Source: JBBQDZ01 sp038320185 (GTDB lineage Bacteria; Actinomycetota; Thermoleophilia; Gaiellales; Gaiellaceae). Taken from it: a stretch of 6,770 nucleotides of DNA. The position numbers were made by a program, and so were the translations under genes. Shown here piece by piece: positions 1 to 6,770 of the stretch. Below the pieces are notes generated by a model that did no database searches, had not been told where the DNA came from, and saw only the letters and a list, made by a program, of their open reading frames with translations. Positions within the stretch are counted from its first letter, which is position 1. Every line of letters begins with the position of its first letter. The DNA lies in the NCBI GenBank assembly GCA_038320185.1, contig JBBQDZ010000131.1, positions 1-6,770 on the forward strand. Direction: 5' to 3'.

Positions 1-980
1 GGCCCCTGGCGCGCGTGCTCGATCACGTCCGCCAGGATCTGGTCGAGCGAGCGGTGCGGCTCCCAGCCGATCGCGCCCCGGATCTTCTCGATCGCCGGCA
101 CGCGATGGAGCATGTCGTCGATGCCGAGCCCGTAGACCTTGTCGTAGGGCACGTAGACGAGCTCCGATCTCGACCCCGTCAGCTCCTGCACGCGGTGTGC
201 GAGGTCGATGATCGAGATCCAGTTGCGCGACCCGACGTTGAAGATCTCGCCGGCCGTCGCCGGCGCGTCCATCAGCCCCGTAAGGGCGCGAATGGTGTCC
301 TGCACGTGGCAGAACGTCCGCGTCTGGTTCCCGTCGCCGTGGATCTCGAGGGGCGCGCCCGCCACGGCGGCCTGGACGAACCGTGCGACAACCATTCCGT
401 ACTGACCGCTCTGCCGCGGGCCGACGGTGTTGAAGAGGCGCGCGATGACGAAGTCGAGGTCGCGCTCCTGTCGGTAGGCGAGCGCGAGGTACTCGTCCAT
501 TGCCTTCGAGTCCGCATAGAGCCAGCGCTTCTGGGTCGTGGGGCCATAGACGCGGCGCGAGTCCTCGCGCAGCGGCTCGGCAGTGCGGTGGTCGCCGTAG
601 ATCTCCGAGGTCGACGCCACCAGCACACGCTTGCCGAAGCGGGCACAGTGGTCGAGGACCTTCTCGGTCCCGTCGAGATTCGTGACGATCGTGTGGACGG
701 GCCGCTCGACGATCAGCCGGGGGCCGACGGCCGCGGCCAGGTGATAGACGACGTCGACCTTGTTGACGAGCTCGTTGACGACCGTGTGCGACAGGACGGT
801 GTCGACGACGAGGTGGAAGCGAGGGTCGTCGCGGAGCTGCTGGACGTTCCACATTGATCCCGTCGAGAGGTCGTCGAGCGCCCAGACCTCCCAGCCCTGC
901 TCGAGCAGGAGCTCCGAGAGGTGCGACCCGATGAACCCGGCGCCGCCGGTGACGAGCGCCCTGCGTTGCCCGGAGCTCAC
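1..980 (-). CDS. NAD-dependent nucleotide-sugar epimerase/dehydratase (extended SDR), 3' end cut by the window edge
   Basis: Translating the minus strand from GTG 980 gives 326 codons without a stop, up to the window edge. The protein opens with a Rossmann fold: the glycine motif TGGAGFIG is at residues 11-18 (G12, G15, G18). STSEIYGD at 123-130 supplies the usual active-site Ser/Thr. Y155 and K159 form the YxxxK pair. RLFNTVGPRQ (181-190) and RTFCHVQD (221-228) are typical of the UDP-glucuronate decarboxylase, UDP-glucose epimerase and GDP-mannose dehydratase group. Such cytoplasmic enzymes use bound NAD to oxidise and rearrange a nucleotide sugar for glycan synthesis. The exact substrate cannot be told; the sequence looks closest to the UDP-glucuronate decarboxylase side. 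GTG 980 is the only usable start after the in-frame stop of the upstream gene. No good Shine-Dalgarno precedes it, so translation may be coupled to the ligase gene 36 nt upstream. About 300-340 residues is normal, so little is missing. Confidence 0.9.
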   Translation of the reverse strand, partial: MSSGQRRALVTGGAGFIGSHLSELLLEQGWEVWALDDLSTGSMWNVQQLRDDPRFHLVVDTVLSHTVVNELVNKVDVVYHLAAAVGPRLIVERPVHTIVTNLDGTEKVLDHCARFGKRVLVASTSEIYGDHRTAEPLREDSRRVYGPTTQKRWLYADSKAMDEYLALAYRQERDLDFVIARLFNTVGPRQSGQYGMVVARFVQAAVAGAPLEIHGDGNQTRTFCHVQDTIRALTGLMDAPATAGEIFNVGSRNWISIIDLAHRVQELTGSRSELVYVPYDKVYGLGIDDMLHRVPAIEKIRGAIGWEPHRSLDQILADVIEHARQG

Positions 981-1016
981 TGCGCCGAAGGGTACAAGAG
1001 ACCCCCGGCGGGCATG

Positions 1017-2891
1017 CTAGGCCTTCAGGGCCCGCTGGAGCGCGCGCGAGACGAACTTGTCCCGCGGTGCCAGCGCGTGCGCTAGCCGGAGCGCCCGGCG
1101 AGCAGCCGGGTACCTCCCCGCCTCGAGGTAGGTGACGCCGAGGAAGTACTGCAGGGCGACCGAGTGGGGCTCCATCGAGACCGCCTGCTCGAGCGGCGGG
1201 ATCGACTCGCGCGGAGTCGCCGCGAGCACGGCACGCGACACGAGGACATCGGTCGACAGCGGGTCGAGCCGGCGGGCCCAGCGCAGCTCGGTCGAGGGCG
1301 ATCCCTGGCCCGTCTCCGCCCGGGTCGTCAGCTTCTCACTCAGCCAGGGCGGCGCGAAGGCGAGCGTGGCGACCGCTGCGGGCACGAGCGCCAGGAGTCG
1401 CAGTCGCTCGCCGAGGGTCGCCGTCTGATCGCGCGCGAGCCCGACGCCCAGGAGCAGGAACGCCGGAATCCCGACGGCAGGAAAGGTCCAGATCCAGTCG
1501 ACGAGCGAGTGTGTGGTCAGGTACGCACCCGCGCCGAGGGCAGCCACCGCCGACGCGATGCCAAGCCGCGCGCGACGTGCGGCAACGGCAAGCGGTATGC
1601 CCAACGCGCCGAGGAGGAGCGCGAATCCCACGAGGCCGTCCTCCGCCAGCATTTCGATCGGAAGCGAATGCGCACGGGCCGGTGTCTCGTCGCTGCGGCC
1701 CTTCTCGAGGTAGAGCGGCCCGAAGCCGCGCGAGCCGATCCCGATCAGTGGCCGGCGCTCGAATTCGGCGAGGCCGACACGCCAGAAGTCGTACCGGTTC
1801 GAGCCGAGCGTCAGCAGGTGGGTCTTCGCCGACTCCTTTGCCGGTAGATGCTTGAAGCTACGCCACCTGTCGGCGAGGAAGCTGCCGGGGTGATCGACGC
1901 CGATGAAGAATCCCGCGACCGCGCCGACGACCGCAAGTGCCACACCTGCTGCGGCCGCGCGTCCGGCGATGTTGCGAACGGGATCCGGGACTTCCCACAG
2001 GCGATCGGCGAGGACGTAGGCGGAGCCGAGGAAGAAGCCCACCGCCGTCACGACGATGACCGTCGTGCCCGCGTGGCGAATCGCGGCGGCCTCGGCTACC
2101 GGGCCACTCGTACGGAAGGGGCCGGTCAGTGGAGCGAATGCCGCGCCGGTCACGGCGGCCGCCAGCAGCGCCGGTACCGCGAGCCGCAGGCGGCCGGGAC
2201 ACAGTGCGAAGACGAGGATCGCCGACAGGCCGAGCGCGACTCCGCCCCCCTTGCTCTGGGTGAGCAGCCAGCCGGCGAGAAGCGCCACGGAGGCCCCTGC
2301 GGCCAGCGCCCGCAGGAGCGCCGGCAGCGTGCGCCGGGCTGCCAGGACGACAGCCGGCCAGAACGCGAGCAGGAACATCGCGGCCTGGGCGTTCGCGTAC
2401 GTGATCGGCGAGTCGAGCCTGCCGTCGTCGTAGCGGTCAAGGGTGTGGTTCCCGAGCCTCAGGGCCAGACTTGTGGCGAGCGCGAGGGTGGCCATTCCGG
2501 CGACGACGACACCGAGCGCAGCCAACCGATCCGGCTCGCTGCGCAGCGTCAGGAGCGGTAGGAGAGCCGCGACGGCGTAGGTCGCCGTCAGCAGGGCCTC
2601 GTCGCGCGCGAGCGAGGGCGCGGGTGACCACGCGGCGGAGATGCCGGCCCAGGCGGCGAGGCCGAGGAGGGCGACGATGGCCGCGAGCGCTGTCCCGCTC
2701 GGCCGCGCCGCAACGCCGGAGGCGAGGACGGCCGCGAGCGCGAGCGCGGCGAGTGTCGAGTAGCCGAGCCAGTCCTCCCGCCCAATGCTGCCGTGCTGAC
2801 TCCACGCCTGCGCCCACGCCGCCGCGACGAGCGCGGCAACCGGGATCACACGTACGAGCAGAGCACCCGGCGCGACGGGTAGGGTCCGCAC
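1017..2891 (-). CDS. O-antigen ligase/polymerase family (Wzy_C-like) membrane protein with C-terminal TPR-like tail
   Basis: The product has 624 residues from GTG 2891 and is strongly hydrophobic, with roughly a dozen or more membrane helices. Family signs are SPITYANAQAAM (161-172), LTQSKGG (210-216), and a long extracytoplasmic loop containing NRYDFWRVG (365-373) and LIGIGSRGFG (382-391). The loop ends in AHSLPIEMLAEDGLVG (407-422), the conserved histidine-containing Wzy_C signature, with H408. In this family the loop joins lipid-linked glycans to each other or to an acceptor on the outer membrane face. The last 85 residues are soluble and helical, with a TPR-like unit (AVSMEPHSVALQYFLG, then YLEAGRYPAARRAL). 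The first possible start is GTG 2939, giving 640 residues, but it has no Shine-Dalgarno. GTG 2891 has GGAGG five bases upstream, so I prefer it. The epimerase gene follows after 36 nt in the same direction, suggesting an operon. Ligase versus polymerase cannot be decided from sequence. Confidence 0.85.
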   Translation of the reverse strand: MRTLPVAPGALLVRVIPVAALVAAAWAQAWSQHGSIGREDWLGYSTLAALALAAVLASGVAARPSGTALAAIVALLGLAAWAGISAAWSPAPSLARDEALLTATYAVAALLPLLTLRSEPDRLAALGVVVAGMATLALATSLALRLGNHTLDRYDDGRLDSPITYANAQAAMFLLAFWPAVVLAARRTLPALLRALAAGASVALLAGWLLTQSKGGGVALGLSAILVFALCPGRLRLAVPALLAAAVTGAAFAPLTGPFRTSGPVAEAAAIRHAGTTVIVVTAVGFFLGSAYVLADRLWEVPDPVRNIAGRAAAAGVALAVVGAVAGFFIGVDHPGSFLADRWRSFKHLPAKESAKTHLLTLGSNRYDFWRVGLAEFERRPLIGIGSRGFGPLYLEKGRSDETPARAHSLPIEMLAEDGLVGFALLLGALGIPLAVAARRARLGIASAVAALGAGAYLTTHSLVDWIWTFPAVGIPAFLLLGVGLARDQTATLGERLRLLALVPAAVATLAFAPPWLSEKLTTRAETGQGSPSTELRWARRLDPLSTDVLVSRAVLAATPRESIPPLEQAVSMEPHSVALQYFLGVTYLEAGRYPAARRALRLAHALAPRDKFVSRALQRALKA

Positions 2892-2896
2892 TTCGA

Positions 2897-2901
2897 CCTC
2901 C
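2897..2901 (-). promoter_or_regulatory. Shine-Dalgarno site favouring the internal GTG start of the ligase gene
   Basis: The minus strand reads GGAGG here, five bases before GTG 2891, which is an ideal spacing. The upstream in-frame GTG at 2939 is preceded by TACTTTGCGGC, with no purine-rich site. The 16 residues between the two starts (MSDVCEPGHLRPPEVE) are polar and carry no recognisable domain. The protein starting at 2891 enters its first membrane helix after about a dozen residues. Confidence 0.5.
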
Positions 2902-2998
2902 GGGGGGCGCAAGTGGCCCGGCTCGCAGACGTCGCTCACGCCGCAAAGTAGCTGACGTCAAGGACATCCGCCTCGAATGTCCGCGCCACTCAACGCGG

Positions 2999-3024
2999 CG
3001 GTACCCCCCGCGGTGTCCGGTACC
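2999..3024. repeat. Two direct copies of CGGTACC in the divergent intergenic region
   Basis: CGGTACC occurs at 2999-3005 and again at 3018-3024, and each copy contains the palindrome GGTACC. The copies are 19 bases apart, close to two helical turns, so they sit on nearly the same DNA face. They lie between the ligase gene and clpC, about 50-75 bases before the clpC start. They could be operator half-sites, or chance in GC-rich DNA. I see no CtsR heptamer repeat and no convincing -35/-10 pair in this spacer. TACCAT at 3021-3026 is at best a weak -10. Confidence 0.25.
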
Positions 3025-3054
3025 ATCTCTCCCTGCCTACGACTGAAGCTCGCG

Positions 3055-3063
3055 GAAAGGGGG
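3055..3063 (+). promoter_or_regulatory. clpC: Shine-Dalgarno site for clpC, fixing the TTG start
   Basis: GAAAGGGGG ends nine bases before TTG 3073. The protein from that TTG begins LFERFTERARQ, matching the MFERFTERARQ start usual for ClpC proteins. The upstream ATG at 2977 is in frame but would add 32 residues that the family lacks, and it has no purine-rich site in front of it. Confidence 0.7.
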
Positions 3064-3072
3064 TCGAGGCGG

Positions 3073-5586
<2,514 letters not shown>

Positions 5587-5591
5587 CGCTG

Positions 5592-5609
5592 GACACCGCA
5601 CGGGGTGTC
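5592..5609 (+). terminator. clpC: Small hairpin just after the clpC stop
   Basis: GACACC (5592-5597) pairs with GGTGTC (5604-5609) around a six-base loop, starting five bases after the clpC stop codon. No T-run follows, so it is not a standard intrinsic terminator. It could protect the 3' end of the mRNA or act with another factor. The palindrome CGGGCGCCCG follows directly at 5611-5620. Confidence 0.3.
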
Positions 5610-5667
5610 TCGGGCGCCCGGCGCCTCGAAGCAACTGCTTGGAATGGAAGGCCACGCTCCAGTGCCG

Positions 5668-5690
5668 GCAGGCGGCGTGTCGCCTGCGTT
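5668..5690 (+). terminator. GC-rich hairpin, possible clpC terminator
   Basis: GCAGGCG (5668-5674) pairs perfectly with CGCCTGC (5681-5687) around the loop GCGTGT. A short GTTT follows (5688-5691 region). The seven-pair stem is strong but the T-run is only three bases, so termination is plausible rather than sure. The rest of the spacer between clpC and the next gene (5587-5793) has only short repeats, such as CGCGGCGGG at 5726-5734 and 5742-5750. It shows no gene or RNA that I recognise. Confidence 0.35.
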
Positions 5691-5778
5691 TGGAGGAATA
5701 GACCGCGGCTGAGTTTGGCGGACGCCGCGGCGGGTAGCCATCGCGGCGGGCGCGGCTGCGTCCGAGGCTGTCCGGACG

Positions 5779-5789
5779 AAGGAGAGGAG
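5779..5789 (+). promoter_or_regulatory. Strong Shine-Dalgarno site for the small helical protein gene
   Basis: AAGGAGAGGAG contains two overlapping ribosome-binding cores, AAGGAG nine bases and AGGAG four bases before GTG 5794. It supports that GTG as the true start and indicates efficient translation. GTCCGGAC, an eight-base palindrome, lies just upstream at 5770-5777. Confidence 0.7.
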
Positions 5790-5793
5790 ACGC

Positions 5794-6291
5794 GTGGCAG
5801 AGCTGACGAATCTGGAGTCGAAGCTTGGTGAGGTGCTGGGGCTGGCGATGGCCGCCCAGGGCGCGACCGACAAGGTCAAGAGGCTCGTCCAGGAGGAGGG
5901 TGACGACGAGCTCGTATCTGAGCTCGAGCGGATGCACGCCGAGGCGGCGGAGACCGAGGCCCGCTGCACCGAGCTCGCAGGCTCCTTCGAGGGCAAGAAG
6001 ACGGCGATCCTGGAGAAAGGGCGTGAGGTGAAGCAGGAGGCGACCGAGATGATGTCGACCTATCTCGGCGAGGACGCCGACGCTCTCGACGGCTTCGAGT
6101 TCCTGACGATGGCCGAGGCGGGGGAGGTCGGCCACTGGTCGATCGTCGGAGTGATGGCGGATGCCGCACGCAACGAGGACGTCTCTGGGCTCGTCGCCTG
6201 GGCCAAGCCGATCCAGCAGCGGCACTTCCAGACGGCGCTCGAGGGCTCCCTCAAGCTCGCTCGCGAGGAGGATCCGAACGCGATCGAGTAG
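5794..6291 (+). CDS. Small all-helical protein with two ExxH motifs, possibly ferritin-like; function unknown
   Basis: The 165-residue product starts at a GTG with an excellent Shine-Dalgarno. It has no signal peptide or membrane segment and is acidic. Four helices can be traced: about 5-34, 38-66, 98-126 and 128-157. Helix 2 has E45xxH48, helix 3 has E111xxH114 (EVGHW), and helix 4 has Q141xxH144. Four helices with ExxH motifs recall the ferritin-like superfamily. The segment EVGHWSIVGVMADAA then VSGLVAWAK resembles the pattern of DUF892/YciE-type proteins. However, in classical ferritin-like dimetal sites ExxH falls on helices 2 and 4, and here helix 4 has Gln instead of Glu. I therefore treat metal binding as a hypothesis. 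No family is firmly recognised. It lies 207 nt after clpC and its own start signals suggest independent expression. A stress or storage role is only a guess. The convergent frame on the other strand stops at the very next base. Confidence 0.8.
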   Translation: MAELTNLESKLGEVLGLAMAAQGATDKVKRLVQEEGDDELVSELERMHAEAAETEARCTELAGSFEGKKTAILEKGREVKQEATEMMSTYLGEDADALDGFEFLTMAEAGEVGHWSIVGVMADAARNEDVSGLVAWAKPIQQRHFQTALEGSLKLAREEDPNAIE

Positions 6292-6770
6292 CTAGAAGCC
6301 GTTCAGCGCGAGACCGATGTGGATCAGTGCGAGGCCGGCGGGGAGGAGGAAGCTCGGCTACCAGTCCGGGTCGCCGAGGACGACACCCGGCGGCTGGGGC
6401 ACGATCGGCCGTCGGGGGACCAGGCCGGGCTGTCGCCGAGACGACCCACCACCAGCAGGTGCGGCGAGCGAGCGCGGAGCGGCCGTCGAAGACGGCGATG
6501 CGACCGGCATGCGCTCCGAGGAGCACATTCGCCGCGAGCCGTTTCGCGTCGGGCGACCAGGAAGGCCGGTCGCAGTGGGGCGCGAGGAGCCTCATCTGCG
6601 ACCCGTCCGTGCCGATGGTGTAGACGCCCACCGACGACGCCCGTCCGAAGAGACCGCGAACGAAGGCGATCCGTCTTCCATCCGGAGACCAGCTGGGGCT
6701 CTCGGCGCTGACGTCGATCCGGTTTCGGGTCAGGTCGACCCGCTGCGAGCCGTCGGCGTGGAGCGTGTAC
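6292..6770 (-). pseudogene. Broken PD40/TolB-like beta-propeller gene, 3' part only
   Basis: Read on the minus strand from the window edge, this encodes beta-propeller blades of the PD40/TolB type. Two good blades carry WSPDG (6677-6691) and WSPDA (6545-6559), 132 bases (44 codons) apart, each after a strand of the form YTLHADGSQ or VYTIGTDGSQ. A third motif, GDSPAWSPDG (WSPDG at 6408-6422), is 137 bases further on and in another frame, so about one base is missing between 6462 and 6480. A second change near 6400-6410 would lead to IVPQPPGVVLGDPDW and TAG at 6360-6358. Continuing past that stop, the same frame gives a hydrophobic tail ending at TAG 6294-6292. Without correction the first frame runs to 6251 as arginine- and proline-rich nonsense, overlapping the convergent gene. 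Such propellers often bind proteins or glycans outside the cytoplasm; no specific role can be given. True decay and sequencing error are both possible. Confidence 0.6.

Noticed and set aside
15..857. Long plus-strand open frame of 280 codons across the epimerase region
   Set aside because: It is antisense to the epimerase, whose minus-strand translation has all SDR motifs. The plus-strand product is a low-complexity Arg/Asp/Val/Leu-rich sequence with no motif.
1848..2561. Plus-strand open frames opposite the ligase gene (also 1164-1847)
   Set aside because: The products are Arg/Gly/Glu-rich with no fold signs, and the minus strand gives a clear polytopic membrane protein with the Wzy_C motif.
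2953..2960. TGACGTCA palindrome upstream of the ligase gene
   Set aside because: A single eight-base palindrome is not enough for an operator. It resembles a eukaryotic CRE site, which has no meaning here.
5641..5715. GGAAT elements (5641-5645 and 5695-5699) as possible ECF-sigma -35 boxes
   Set aside because: No GTT-type -10 element lies at the required 18-19 base spacing after either.
6319..6711. Plus-strand frames opposite the propeller gene
   Set aside because: They are Arg-rich with no motif, and the opposite strand carries repeated WSPD blade motifs.

Overview
The window is about two-thirds G+C or more. Its codon use favours G or C at third positions, with GTG and TTG starts. The ClpC protein matches the actinobacterial type, and no ctsR-mcsA-mcsB genes precede it. 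I infer a high-GC member of Actinomycetota, possibly a Thermoleophilia-like lineage. The sequence alone cannot confirm the class.

Positions 1-2939 (minus strand) hold two genes that look like the end of a surface-polysaccharide cluster. First comes a polytopic O-antigen ligase/polymerase-family membrane protein with a C-terminal TPR-like tail. After 36 nt follows an NAD-dependent nucleotide-sugar epimerase/dehydratase that runs off the left edge. The enzyme would remodel a sugar nucleotide. The membrane protein would polymerise or transfer glycan on the outer face of the membrane.

A divergent intergenic region (2940-3072) separates these from clpC (plus strand). clpC is a complete class I AAA+ unfoldase that most likely starts at TTG 3073 behind a good Shine-Dalgarno. 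It has the double N domain, two ATPase modules, a UVR-type middle domain and the LGF loop for docking ClpP. The spacer of about 200 nt after it has two hairpins but no recognisable gene. Next is a small gene (GTG 5794) for an all-helical protein of 165 residues with two ExxH motifs, perhaps ferritin-like.

Positions 6292-6770 (minus strand) converge on that gene. They hold the 3' part of a PD40/TolB-like beta-propeller gene whose reading frame is broken. The third blade motif lies one base out of register, a second frame change is likely, and an in-frame stop precedes a hydrophobic tail with coding-like codons.

I see no CRISPR array, tRNA, rRNA, insertion sequence or defence cassette. The points most worth checking are the small helical protein, the broken propeller gene and two start-codon corrections.
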